Source of the DNA: Cladochytrium replicatum | Lineage: Eukaryota > Chytridiomycota > Chytridiomycetes > Cladochytriales > Cladochytriaceae | Assembly: GCA_025526935.1 (NCBI GenBank) | Contig: JAHLKD010000019.1 | Coordinates: forward strand, 186,001-250,000 | Reading direction: 5' to 3' | Length of the DNA: 64,000 nucleotides | In this document: positions 10,610-21,400 of the stretch, piece by piece | Position numbering within the stretch: position 1 is the first letter of the stretch | How the letters are laid out: each line of letters starts with the position of its first letter | The notes under the pieces: model-generated | Databases searched by the model: none | What the model saw: only the letters and a program-made list of their open reading frames with translations | What the model was told of the DNA's origin: nothing | Program-made: the position numbers and the translations under genes

Positions 10610-13600
10610 ATGGGTTCAGGATCGAATGACGCCACATCTTCGCGGCCGAAGCCATTCACCGGTAAAACGCTGCAGGATTTCGATCTGTACATGGAACAAG
10701 TGCAGACTTACGCAAACTTACGTGGCGGCGCTGGCACTATGCTTCTCCAAGAACCAATGGCTCTTCCTGATAGTCCGAATTACGAGGCGGAAGGAAATCG
10801 CCCACAGCGTCCGATAGTCATCGCCGGAGCTGCTGGCGGAGCTGCTAACGAAGCACGAGCACAATGGGAAGCAGAACTACGTGAACATTTGGCGATCGTC
10901 ACACACAACAGTCACTTACGTACGCAATATCGTGCTGAGATGCAAGATTACCGTGCACAACAAGCGGACAATAACGTCGCAGTTGGAATTCTATGCGAAT
11001 GTTTCCCAAAACGCGACATGAATCGAGTCAGAGCTTATGCGTCAGCAAAAGGCAAAGTCGATGGACTTCGCCGAATTTTCAGTGCTGGCGGACAAGCTCC
11101 GATCGAATCGTCTATGTGGGAGCAACGGCTGGTAGATCTGAAATGTACGAACGGTCAGTCGGCAGAAAGCGTTCAGCAGTTTGTGACCGACCTCACTGAG
11201 TTATTCGAACTCAAACTGAACTCTTTACCGGACGAACTCGTAATCAAGGATCTACTAAACCGGTTAGTCGCAAAAATCACGATGCAGACAATTGAACTAC
11301 GGACCCTCGTACCTTTTCTCGGAAAAATGATCACTTCTGCGTATGCCGAATGGGAACCGGCGTTAATACAAGATCCAATTGATGCTGCAAACCCGAATGC
11401 TCCGCGACCATTCCACCAAAAGCCAACGCATTACTTCGAAACAGTGTCAAATATCTTGACCGACCTCAACCAATTGGTCCAACTCAACGTCACCATGGAT
11501 GCCGGTGGGCCGAATGGGACAAAGAAGGCCATGAAGGCAAAGGCGAAGAAAGCGAAGGCGAAAGCGAAAGCCAAGGTTGCGAAGTCGGAGGATATTTGTA
11601 CCTTGCATCCGAACTCATCTCACACCAATGCTCAATGCCGTAAGCAGGGTGCCTCGAGTGGCTCAGGCAGTAGCGGTGGGAGTAGCAGTTCCACTCGGAC
11701 CAGGCAGTCGCAGGACTCCAGGTCGTCCACATCTTCTTCTGCAAAGAAGACAGATCTCACATGCAATTTCTGTGGCAAACGAGGACACAAGCAGTCGGCG
11801 TGTAAACGCTATCTCACTGCAAAGAGTCTTTGTTTAGACACGGATTTTCGTGCATTCATTGCCAGCCGTGGCGATGCAGGTGATGATTCGTCGGAGGACG
11901 AATCTACCGCCAAACCGGTGTTGACCAAGAAGGTAATCTTTGACCTTACCCAACCTACTTCTGTTGATAAAGATGCTGACACATACATCGGAAATATGTT
12001 TTCGATAGTGAACGCACACTCGGCACAGAAGGTTGTCCGTGTACATGTTCAAGCAAAGGATCGTGTGGGTTTGCTTGATACAGGCGCAACTGTTTGGATG
12101 ACACCTAATCGTCATGCCTTTAGTTCGCTGACGTATACGAATGACGAGGACGTGGTGGAACTAGCGGATAGTCATACAATTCCAGTTTGTGGTTTTGGAG
12201 ATGTATCTGTAGTTTTACCCAATGGGCGAATTAAGATAATACACAACGCACTTTATGTTCCTGATCTCGAAGACACACTTGCATCAGTGTGTAGTATCAT
12301 TGGAGACTCCGGGGACATTGTGAGTTTCACCAAAGACAAGGTTATCCTCACGCATGGTGATACGGATGAACACGTTATTATTGGGCGACGGGAAAGAGAT
12401 TTGTACTATCTCTATGCTGATGTTAGTACCGTCGGAACTCACCAACCGCGGCATGTGATTGCTCAACGAGCTAAAGCAGTAGCGGTATCCGCAGAAGGTC
12501 TCGATCAGTCGATGGACTTTACGTCCGGTGTACGATCTTCTCACGCGATGGGTCTCGATGTAATGTCAGACAACAACATTCGTCAAACGAACGATGATGA
12601 ATGTCAACGAGCATCTCAAGATACAGTTGGAGTGAGCACCAACTTATCGCCAGTGACAGTACACGAACTTGCAAAGTTACACCAGCAGTTTGGTCACATC
12701 CACTTACGGACAATCTTTCGAACGGCAGAGAAGCTCAACATCAAAATGCCCAAGGTTGAACCGGATGCATTCAATCTTGTCAACAAATCAATTATGCAGA
12801 ATTGTTTGGTCTGTAGTCGCACAAAGCTGAAGCAGAAGCCGATTTATTCTACAATAAGTCGAGCTCCGAGGAAACTTTTCCGTCTGTTTTCCGATGTCGT
12901 ACGTTTAATCTACGACGGACAGAAGAAGAGATATTGGCAGATCATTGTCGACGAACAACCTCGTTTCATCACAATCTACTTCCTGAATCGAAAGAGTGAT
13001 GCGGTGGATAGTATGATTCGACATATCGCTGATGTGGAAAATCGCAGTCACCCATTACACGTTGCTGAACTACGTTCCGATTCAGGAGAATTGATTACTA
13101 AACGGTTGATCCAATGGTGCAATACCAAGATTCCTCGCATCCGCGTCCACCCAGCTCCTCCGTCAGTAAAGGAACTCGATGGTCTATCAGAGCGGAATAT
13201 ACAATCGATCAAGTATATGTCGGACGCGATGCTGCTACAAGCTGGACTACCACGAACACTTCAATTCGTGCAACTCTCCATCCTATACGCTGCGGTCGTC
13301 AAGAACGCTACTTTCCATTCAGCTGTGAATGCGATTCCGTACTGTGCTTACCTTGACAAGCGGATAGATTTGGCAACTATCCACGCCTTTGGAACACTCG
13401 TTAGTTTGTGGATCTCACACGAACAAAGGTTGGCGCGCAGAATCCGAGACAAGTCTGAACTAGGTCTGTTTCTCGGATACAAGGGTGAAGACCTGAAGAT
13501 CGTCATAGCACTCAATTTTCGGACAAACACAATAGGCGAATACTTCCATGTTACGTTCCACGAGGGAGTTTTTGTTGGTTATAATCCTACCCGACAGTTA

Positions 13601-13867
13601 CTCGACGATCTTACGGTACAATATCCACTGAAGGCCGGGACATATTTCGATGTTGATCAAATACCAACCGGGGATCAGGGGGTGCAAGAGACGACTGTTG
13701 AGTTTGTCTCAGACAATTTCCTGATTTCTACTGTTGCAGACGAAGAAATCGATGAGGATACGAACGACGACCCCATATATTACCGCTTAGAAGAAGCCGG
13801 TGACATGCATGTTGTTGAACATTTACATGGACTAGACGATGATGACCCAGACGATGCTGATTACTGA
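10610..13867 (+). CDS. Copia copy E Gag-protease-integrase polyprotein
   Basis: First ATG after the LTR is at 10610; stop TGA at 13865-13867 (1085 aa). Order: Gag; Lys/Ala-rich tract; C-x2-H-x4-H-x4-C near residue 330; CCHC knuckle near 385; DTGAT protease site near 490; HHCC-type zinc region and integrase core with FSDVV (about 760), SDSGE (about 824) and GLSERN (Glu about 861), the last two acidic residues about 36 apart. Pol continues after the stop in another frame: relative to copy H there is an extra stretch of about 19 bp near 13862 that breaks the frame. The Gag-to-integrase part looks intact, the rest does not. Confidence 0.9.
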   Translation: MGSGSNDATSSRPKPFTGKTLQDFDLYMEQVQTYANLRGGAGTMLLQEPMALPDSPNYEAEGNRPQRPIVIAGAAGGAANEARAQWEAELREHLAIVTHNSHLRTQYRAEMQDYRAQQADNNVAVGILCECFPKRDMNRVRAYASAKGKVDGLRRIFSAGGQAPIESSMWEQRLVDLKCTNGQSAESVQQFVTDLTELFELKLNSLPDELVIKDLLNRLVAKITMQTIELRTLVPFLGKMITSAYAEWEPALIQDPIDAANPNAPRPFHQKPTHYFETVSNILTDLNQLVQLNVTMDAGGPNGTKKAMKAKAKKAKAKAKAKVAKSEDICTLHPNSSHTNAQCRKQGASSGSGSSGGSSSSTRTRQSQDSRSSTSSSAKKTDLTCNFCGKRGHKQSACKRYLTAKSLCLDTDFRAFIASRGDAGDDSSEDESTAKPVLTKKVIFDLTQPTSVDKDADTYIGNMFSIVNAHSAQKVVRVHVQAKDRVGLLDTGATVWMTPNRHAFSSLTYTNDEDVVELADSHTIPVCGFGDVSVVLPNGRIKIIHNALYVPDLEDTLASVCSIIGDSGDIVSFTKDKVILTHGDTDEHVIIGRRERDLYYLYADVSTVGTHQPRHVIAQRAKAVAVSAEGLDQSMDFTSGVRSSHAMGLDVMSDNNIRQTNDDECQRASQDTVGVSTNLSPVTVHELAKLHQQFGHIHLRTIFRTAEKLNIKMPKVEPDAFNLVNKSIMQNCLVCSRTKLKQKPIYSTISRAPRKLFRLFSDVVRLIYDGQKKRYWQIIVDEQPRFITIYFLNRKSDAVDSMIRHIADVENRSHPLHVAELRSDSGELITKRLIQWCNTKIPRIRVHPAPPSVKELDGLSERNIQSIKYMSDAMLLQAGLPRTLQFVQLSILYAAVVKNATFHSAVNAIPYCAYLDKRIDLATIHAFGTLVSLWISHEQRLARRIRDKSELGLFLGYKGEDLKIVIALNFRTNTIGEYFHVTFHEGVFVGYNPTRQLLDDLTVQYPLKAGTYFDVDQIPTGDQGVQETTVEFVSDNFLISTVADEEIDEDTNDDPIYYRLEEAGDMHVVEHLHGLDDDDPDDADY

Positions 13868-15808
13868 TCCAAATGCTGATTTATCGACTCCACAATCCAT
13901 TACTGAAGAATCTCCGAATTTGTCTTCCGTATCTCCTCCTGTAGAGGAATATGATGCACAACTCGAAAGTGATCTTCAATTCATTGGAGAAGATGTCGAC
14001 GAAGCGTATGCAGCAAGAAAACGAAAACGTCAAGCAAGTGCAAATTTGTCGAACACCAAAAGGAAACAAAATTCCTTGTTTACCCGATCCGTTCCTAATA
14101 TTGGACCCTGAAGGCCGATTCCTCATATCCAACACAACCAATTGCGAATGGAAATTTACAGACTGCACCAAAGACTCTTCATGCTTCGTGAGGCTTTATC
14201 ACGATCCGATGAGGCTCCATTCTGGTTAGCAGCGATGAAGGAGGAAGTCATACAACTAGTCGGCAACAATACTTGGGCCGAAACGTTTCTACCTGATGGA
14301 CGGAATTTATTATCGGGCAAATGGGTTTTCACATATAAGCTTGACGAACATGGCAATATTACTCGATTCAAAGCACGTTGGGTCGTACGAGGATTTTCAC
14401 AGATTGAAGGATTGGATTTCGATGAAACCTATTCTCCGGTTACGAAAACGTCCACGATCTGTTTTCTGATTGCATTAGCAGCATTAGTCGGCATGATCAT
14501 ATTCCAGTTTGATATCACGGGTGCATATCTCAATGCGATACTGGAAGAAGAGAACTACGTTGAACTCCCGCATGGTTTCAGACGAGTAGATTTCCGGAAT
14601 CGACCCATCGTCTGCAGACTTATCAAAAGTCTGTACGGTCTACACCAGGCAGCTCGAGAATGGTACAAAACTCTTTGGAAACAATATCTCAGTGTTGGTT
14701 TCGTGCGGAATATTGCAGACATCTGTCATTTCTGGTGATACAATCCAACAAATAATACCCGCGAACACACTACCGTTCATGTCGATGATATACTACATTT
14801 TTCCACAGATCCAAACGCATATCATCGGTTTCAGACCGATTTGGAAACTTTGTTCACAGTAGGCAGTACTTCGAAGGCGACATGGATTCTGAAGATGGAG
14901 TTACTGCAGACAACGGAAGGATATTTCTTAGCAATGCATTGTACGTAAAGAAGATTCTCGAAGAAGCGAATTTATGGGGTACCAACATCAAACCGACCAA
15001 AACACCAATGTCGAAATCATATGTCTTTGATGAGACCCCACCAGCACTGTCCGATGCTGAGGCAACACAATTTCGATCAATGCTAATGAAGATTTTGTAC
15101 GTGGCGTGGCGACTAGGACACAACCCGATATTTCATACGCAGTCAATATTTTGGCACAACATCAGATTGATCCTCGACAGTCAGAAGCAAGGGCTCTCTA
15201 TCGATTACAACGATATTTACTCGGTGCTTGGGATTAGGGTTTACACTGTACACGGACTGGTATCATATCTCCGATACTAAGACCCGACAGTCTCTACATG
15301 TTTGATTTGGCTAACAACCCACAAGGTTATGCCGATGCAGACTGGGCGGGCGATGCAGATAGATACGCACGAACCGGTTACGTGGTAATGTTCGCTAATG
15401 CGGCAATCAGTTGGCAGTCGATTGGACAACAGACTATTGCAGCCTCGTTGTCAGAAGCCGAGCTGTATGCATTGAACGAACTATTGCGTGAGATGAAGTG
15501 GATGAAAAATCTTATGACGGTACCGGGATTAGTCGTTCAATCCGCTCCATTTATGGCAAGACAATCAATCCACCACATCTATCGCAAACAATCTGTTCAA
15601 CAACAAACAGACTAAACATTTGGACATTTGGGAGAGATTTGTGAATCTCCAAGTTGAACAGAAACATCAGGAGTTACACCATATGGATACTTCTGATATG
15701 ATCGCGGACATCTTAACTAAACCTCTTGGAAGTAAATTATACCTTAAACACAGGGGCTTGTTGGGGCTAGTCAGTCAGCTTCACTTAATATCTATCTTGA
15801 ACGACTGA
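13868..15808 (+). pseudogene. Copia copy E reverse transcriptase and RNase H, broken
   Basis: Continues Pol in several frames: acidic linker, RT palm (KARWVVRGFSQ, YSPVTKT, DITGAYLNA, SLYGLHQAAREWYK) to a TGA at 14736-14738 where D has Arg, then HVDDILHF, a frameshift near 14870, a disrupted stretch near 15100-15300, RNase H (GYADADWAGD, SEAELYALNE) and DMIADILTKPL. The polypurine tract is at 15919-15927. Copy E must rely on proteins supplied in trans if it still moves. Confidence 0.85.
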
Positions 15809-15927
15809 CTGGCGATGTCCATACAACTCAACTTTATTTCAATGGGATATCAACTTCAGCATTTACAGAAAGATATGATCGATTGAGTGATACTCTCAGT
15901 TGTACCTATCTAATGACTGAGGGGGTG

Positions 15928-15985
15928 ACACCCGATATACAGAAATGTCACTCTTCACCGAGCAACATTTCTAACTATTGAACTA
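15928..15985 (+). repeat. Remnant of copy E 3' LTR
   Basis: About 58 bp matching the LTR from roughly its 67th base onward follows the polypurine tract; the LTR start is deleted. It is cut at 15986 by an LTR in the opposite orientation. Confidence 0.75.
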
Positions 15986-16580
15986 TGTTGAACAAAGCTC
16001 TGGTCTGGATCCTCAGGTTGTGTGTGTGCGAGTCACAGGTTAATGTTAGTAAGAGATGAATAAAGAAGATTGCGAGTCACAGTGCTAGCGCAAGAGAATG
16101 CTCCTTGTGTGTATCGCCACAGGCTCCTTAAATAAGCGTACTGTCATTTTGGCTTTTCCTTCTGGAAGATCTGGATTGCAGCGATAAGGTTTGACTCTTC
16201 TTCTCACAGGGGTAGCGAAGCATAATCATGCTAAGCTGTGCGTGAGATCTAGCTCTCCTCAACAGGATTGTAGTCGCACATGATTCCCACAAACGCGGTA
16301 ATCACATGTAAACCTTTGCTCTGATCTGATCCGGGCTTCACTTCTACAAGTGGATAATAGAAAAGTAGTGACAGTTTACTATACCTGTGGCCGAAATAAA
16401 TATAACCCATGAAGAAATAACCGGAGGTGTCCAAACTCGTAATAGATCATCATCTATATGCTTTAGTTCAATAGTTAGAAATGTTGCTTGGTGAAGAGTG
16501 ACATTTCTGTATATCGGGCGTTTGTGTTTTGTACGATCAATGACTGGATTGGCCAAGTCCATCAATCGAAATACTTAACA
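15986..16580 (-). repeat. Copia LTR of the older subgroup, minus orientation (595 bp)
   Basis: Complete LTR ends (TGTTGAAC to CTTAACA on the + strand) but clearly diverged from the A/B/D/E LTRs; it shares variants with the LTR of copy H (63109 onward). Flanks AACTA and AATCC do not match, so there is no target duplication. It is either a rearranged solo LTR or the decayed 5' LTR of D with D's internal DNA lost. Confidence 0.85.
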
Positions 16581-16689
16581 AATCCAACACACAATCCAAC
16601 ACACGAATCAAACACACGTTCTTGTGCATCCCAAATAAATAGGATGTGGCAAGTAAGACACGTTTTGTTAAAATTTCTCATTAACGCAA

Positions 16690-16786
16690 TGTCGAACGTG
16701 CACTCTACACAAATGTGCCGTCCTGCCGTAAATCAACAAACATGTGACCACGTTCCTCTCTACACAAGAGCTAGTAGAGACTCACA
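16690..16786 (+). repeat. Element F left LTR (97 bp)
   Basis: Matches 18246-18340 except for a few substitutions and a 2-bp length difference. Confidence 0.75.
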
Positions 16787-18245
16787 CGTTATCAGCACAC
16801 ACTGCTCCTAATCATCGGCGATCAAGCTCCAAACTGGCAGGAAAACGTCGCCCCCGCTCTACTCGAAACGGCAACAGGCAAAACAGCCCCCCAGCACATC
16901 AAAACTACCACCCAAGATCATCACCACCGCCATTCACCACGTCCAACTTGAAGTGCAAGAAGATTATCCTGCAGACTGATGGATCCAACTGGATTGCCTG
17001 GCACACCAACATCCAGAAAATAGCCATCTACATCGGCGAATACACCAAAAATTATCAAGGCACTGGATCCATATACAGGCTATGTGTTCACTGCTCGCTT
17101 TGCTGATTGTGTTTTTGACGAATCTTCTTTCCCAGAACTACATCCTACCTAAGACCACAACTACCATCATCTTCACCTCTGACAGTATTCCCAATCGATA
17201 ACTGGCCCTCTCAGATCCCATTCCCTCACCAGAACCCAGCAAACTGCGAATCTCTCACTCAACGTGCGATCGCTGCTGCTGAACCACCCACAATCATTCG
17301 GGCACCCTCATCACAAAAAAAACAACGCCAGTGAGCGTCCCTCCGTTTTGATGTGCCATTAGTCAGCCTAAACACCTTTGACAACCCAACCAACCACCCC
17401 AACAACCTCGCAAACGAAACACTACTCCATCACCTACTTGCCACATCAACAACACACACAAAAAGACCTATCATATCAATAGGCCAAAAACATCTCATGT
17501 GCAACCTGAAAGTGACAATGACAATGGGGACTCCACTGTGGTAGTGAAAAACAGACCCTCTGGCACCACTGTGGAAGTGGATAATACCGGCGCCACTGTG
17601 GGAGTGGGTAACGCCTCAAATTGTGAAAGTCACAGTGCTCAAACTGGTATGTAAGCAGCATCTCGATGGAGTTGTGGAGTTGGGAAAATGTTCATTGGTA
17701 AATCCATGTTCAAAGGCCCTCCGTCTCGCTTTCTGACAGTTGTTTGCTAGCTAGGTCCTTACTCTTTGTGGTGTATGTTTGGAAGTCCGGCATATCGCTC
17801 ATGAGCTGGATTCGATGCTTTTTCTCTATCTTTATTTGTCTTCCCTATTTTTTTAAACATTTTCTAATCCCTATTATCAATTACTCACCAAAATCTCCTC
17901 TTCTGACAACGTGGCCGACTCACTCACCAAAACTCTCGGCTGTATTCAGTTTACCAAACACCACGATTCCCTTGGTCTCCGATCTCTTGCAGATATTCCT
18001 TCTATGACATCCTTGTCCAAAGGGGGAGTCTCTATGCGCTAAACATCACGAGTTGGTCAACGATGTCGATTTGAGGGGGAGAGAGCCAATATGCATTTTA
18101 TTCTATGTTTTTTGTGGCAAAAGACAATAATCGTTCTTCCATTTATTTTTGCTCTATGATTCTTCGTCGCCAATATATATTTCCTAGAGCACTATGTTTA
18201 GTTTTATTTCTCTATGCTTTTACATTTGTTCAGAGTGAGGGGGAG

Positions 18246-18340
18246 TGTCAAACGTGCACTCTACACAAATGTGCTGTCCTGCCATAAATCAATAAACATG
18301 TGACCACGTTCCTCTCTGCACAAGAGCTAGTAGACTCACA
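18246..18340 (+). repeat. Element F right LTR (95 bp)
   Basis: Preceded by a purine-rich tract ending GGGGGAG at 18245, as expected for a 3' LTR. Confidence 0.75.
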
Positions 18341-18457
18341 AGCAACAAGAGGTAACATAAGGGTTGTTCAATTTTTGTGCGAAAAAGCCGCCATAGATTT
18401 TTACCTGGCGATGTTATTGATGGGAGGCATAGAATTTGTATTTTTGAGAGAAACACT

Positions 18458-21041
18458 CTACCAGGTCCCTCTGATCATGTCTGCACACCTTTCTCCTATC
18501 ACGATGGCGGGCGCATTTGTATTTCCGGCCGTAACTTCCGGCATCACACTCGCATCTGCAACCCTCAAGTTCGAAAAACCAACAACCTTGAGCTCGTCCG
18601 ACGACACCACCGTCATCCTATCTCCCTTCGCTCCCATCTTGCACGTCCCAACCGGGTGGTACAGCGTCACTGCCAACCTACGCACATTCTCCTCTGAGTA
18701 AGCGCGAGTGGAAGCCAACACTTCGTCCGAAAAGTCCTTTCCGAAGCGGACGTACGCGACTCGCCGTAGTTCCGTGAGGACAGATTTGTTGAGCTCCTCG
18801 GATCCCAAGCGGCGTACGCGTGGGTCGGAAGGTGCCAACTGGGCCATTTTGCCGTGGACCTTGCGAGCGATTTCGGTGCCTTCGGCGAGGAAGGTGACGT
18901 CCGCGGGGTGTTCGAGATAGTGAGGATCTATTAAAAAAATCAGACCAATTTTTGGTGAGATTCGTAAATAGTTTACCAATAACGGGGTGATCGAACGGTG
19001 AAGCAGATCGGAGTGTGACCCGGCCACGAGATTGCGGTTTGACGAGCGTGACGAGGGTAGAGAATCGGTATTTGCCTTGTTCCATCACGTTCGCCTTCGC
19101 TTGAGCGACGGGATCGAACACAGTCGAGATCGGCTTCTTGGGAGTAAATCCTTGGTCGAGAGGGAGATCGTCGAGGGATACATGATCTAGTGGTATCATC
19201 TCGATCGAATTCGTTCCGATGGATGTGAGTTGGTTGCCCTCGATCGCAATGGGTAGTGCAAAGAACTGGATATTCGGAGGGGGCGTCTCGACGTTCTTTG
19301 ACACGTAGGAGGAAAGGTAGGTTGGGGTGGATACGAACGCCGTGGATTCTACTCCAGCGGTCGTAAGAAGGCCGTTGTTAGCAGTAGCGTACTACAAACC
19401 GCGATGTAAGCTCGTGCTAGTTCAAGATGTGCAAAATATCATTACCTTGTAAAGTCCCTTCACGATTGCCCCGGTTGTCCTACGATACGTTTGCTTGCTC
19501 AAATCGACATTGCTGACCGGGACAATGAGGTGATCGTGCAGATTTTCTCCTACCCCGGGCAGATCCTTGACGACGGTAATTCCAAGGCTCCGAAGCTCAG
19601 CGGCAGGTCCTGTGAGAGAACTGGTCAGAGAACTGCATTCAAGCACAAGGCACAAGAGCTTACCGATTCCTGATAACTATTCGCAGATTGTCAAACAGCG
19701 TATCTTCAGTTCAGCGATATTAAACCAAGGGAAATAGAACATACCTTCAAAATTTGAGGACTGCCGATGGCGCCTCCTGAAACGATCACCTCCCTTCTAG
19801 ATCTGATGATTCTCTGTAGCCCGCTCGGGTTGCCCTGCGCATCCAAGGGAATGCACTTGACTCCGATCGCTCGAAGGAAGCCAGACTTGCTATCCAAAGC
19901 GGACTCGATCGACGCAACCATGGTGTTGGACAAGAGTGTGAAATTAGGACGATAGGTTTTGAGCTTGCGATCGATGATCGGGGCGATGTAGGCACGGCCG
20001 GTGTGTTGGCGAACGCCGTCGGCCACAGAAGACTTGAAAAGTAAAGAAAAAGCAAAATGTTTAGCTCGCTTTCGCTCGAAATTGCTTTCGATTACCATGA
20101 TCACCGATGCGTTGTAAGTGGACTTGCCGTTGTAATCCCGACCGGGTCCAGTTCCGTTTGTAAAACCTTTGGACGAATCGACCTCACCTCGCGGGCCGTA
20201 TCCAACTCCAAGAGCCTCCATTGAGCGGACCCAGATGTAGTTCCACACGCACGGTTCATTGCCGGTCGTCCTCGTAACACGCACTGGCCCATCGAATCCA
20301 TGATATTCCTGGTGTTGGAAGTCATTGAGCAATCGATCAAATCGTCCACGCAGAACATTGTTTACCTCATCCAGCTCGTTCTTCGGAATCTCCATCTTCT
20401 CGATGCGCTTGAACAACGGGAGCACGTTCTCCCAAGTCCAACCGGTGCACCCGTAATCCTTCTCCCAGATCGCATAGTCGTCTTTCGATCCTCGAACCCA
20501 CAGCATCGCGTTTGTGCTCGAGCAGCCACCCAAGAGCCGGCCGCGGGGCCAGTAGTGCGGGCGATTGCGCGTCTCGGGTTGTTTTGGCGTCACGTAGTTC
20601 CAGTCGAGCTCATTCTTCTGTGTCTCGGGGAACAGTGCTGGGATGTTGACCCTCGCATCAGAGAGCGAGTTCGGGCCGGATTCGATGAGAAGCACAGTGA
20701 AGTTGGGGTTCTCTGAGAGACGGGCGGCCAGGGCGCATCCAGCGGACCCTCCGCCGACAACGATATCTTGATCAGAAAAGTATGGGATCAGGAACGTGGG
20801 AGATGAGAATTTTGAAGAAGGATGACATACAGTCGTATTCTTTTTCAAATGCAGCGCTGTAAGCGATGGCCTTGGAACGACGGAGAGCTTCACGTCCTGA
20901 TTAGGAGGTCAGCGTACATTTGATTCGTTGGCAAGGTTACGTACTCGCGATGTAAATGGTGTACAGTGCAGTGGTGAGAGCGGGGACAGCGATCCATTTA
21001 AGAAGCCAAGCGGGGACAGGGCGAGAATCGAGAGCTGACAT
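18458..21041 (-). CDS. GMC oxidoreductase (choline dehydrogenase/aryl-alcohol oxidase type), intact
   Basis: FAD-dependent alcohol oxidase or dehydrogenase. Exons on the minus strand: 21041-20945, 20896-20831, 20766-20096, 20032-19745, 19676-19664, 19609-19446, 19391-18977, 18927-18458. Phases agree throughout and give 727 aa ending in TAG. An N-terminal hydrophobic segment (about residues 12-33) suggests a membrane anchor or signal. YIVVGGGSAGC (from residue 55) is the FAD-binding fold, GRLLGGCSSTNAMLWVRG is GMC signature 1, and GAIGSPQILKLSGIGP is signature 2, which crosses the 13-nt fifth exon. The catalytic His lies in YHPVGTCKMG and the final active-site part in NTNAPAIVIGE. Longer than the usual 550-620 aa. 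The substrate cannot be told from sequence. The next gene upstream is a decayed paralog with the same first two intron positions. Confidence 0.9.
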
Positions 21042-21400
21042 GATGATTCTGGTAGTGATTTGCGGATGGTTGGAAATGTTTGGGTTTTATGGGGAATAAT
21101 GTTGGCTAATCAAACAGCCGGCACAGCGCATATGTTGGATCTTGTGCCCACGTGGGGTTAGTCATAGTGTGTTCAGCAGCGATGACTGTATTCAAGGGTG
21201 TCGTGTGTCCGGCGCAAAAATTAGTCCTGGATGATGATCGATTCTTCGCCTCGTCGCCCACTTTCGACAATCGTTTACGATGTATATTGGCAGGATGCAA
21301 TTAAGAACAGAGTTCAAGTGGAGTAGCTGGCAACGAGAAAGAGAATCCATACAGGCAACACAGTGTTTTGTTAAATTCACACGATCATGCCCAATGAGGA
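21042..21400. other. Intergenic: upstream of intact GMC gene
   Basis: About 360 bp between the intact GMC start and the last recognisable bases of the decayed GMC copy. It should hold the promoter of the intact gene. I see no clear TATA box or repeat. Confidence 0.4.

Larger units (their letters stand above)
16690..18340 (+). mobile_element. Element F: deleted copia relic with LTRs under 100 bp
   Basis: Direct repeats at 16690-16786 (97 bp) and 18246-18340 (95 bp) start TGTC and end CACA. After the left one comes CGTTATCAGCACAC, like a copia primer binding site. Before the right one comes the purine tract GAGTGAGGGGGAG. Flanking bases CGCAA and AGCAA look like a worn 5-bp target duplication. 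Inside are a Gag-like start (LQTDGSNWIAW, about 16960-17070) and a copia RNase H tail (DNVADSLTKTLG with LGLRSL, about 17904-18041); the rest of pol is gone. Very short LTRs plus internal deletion resemble TRIM elements. Confidence 0.72.

Noticed and set aside
15981-16585. Target duplication around the older minus-strand copia LTR
   Set aside because: AACTA and AATCC differ, so a clean solo-LTR insertion is not supported.
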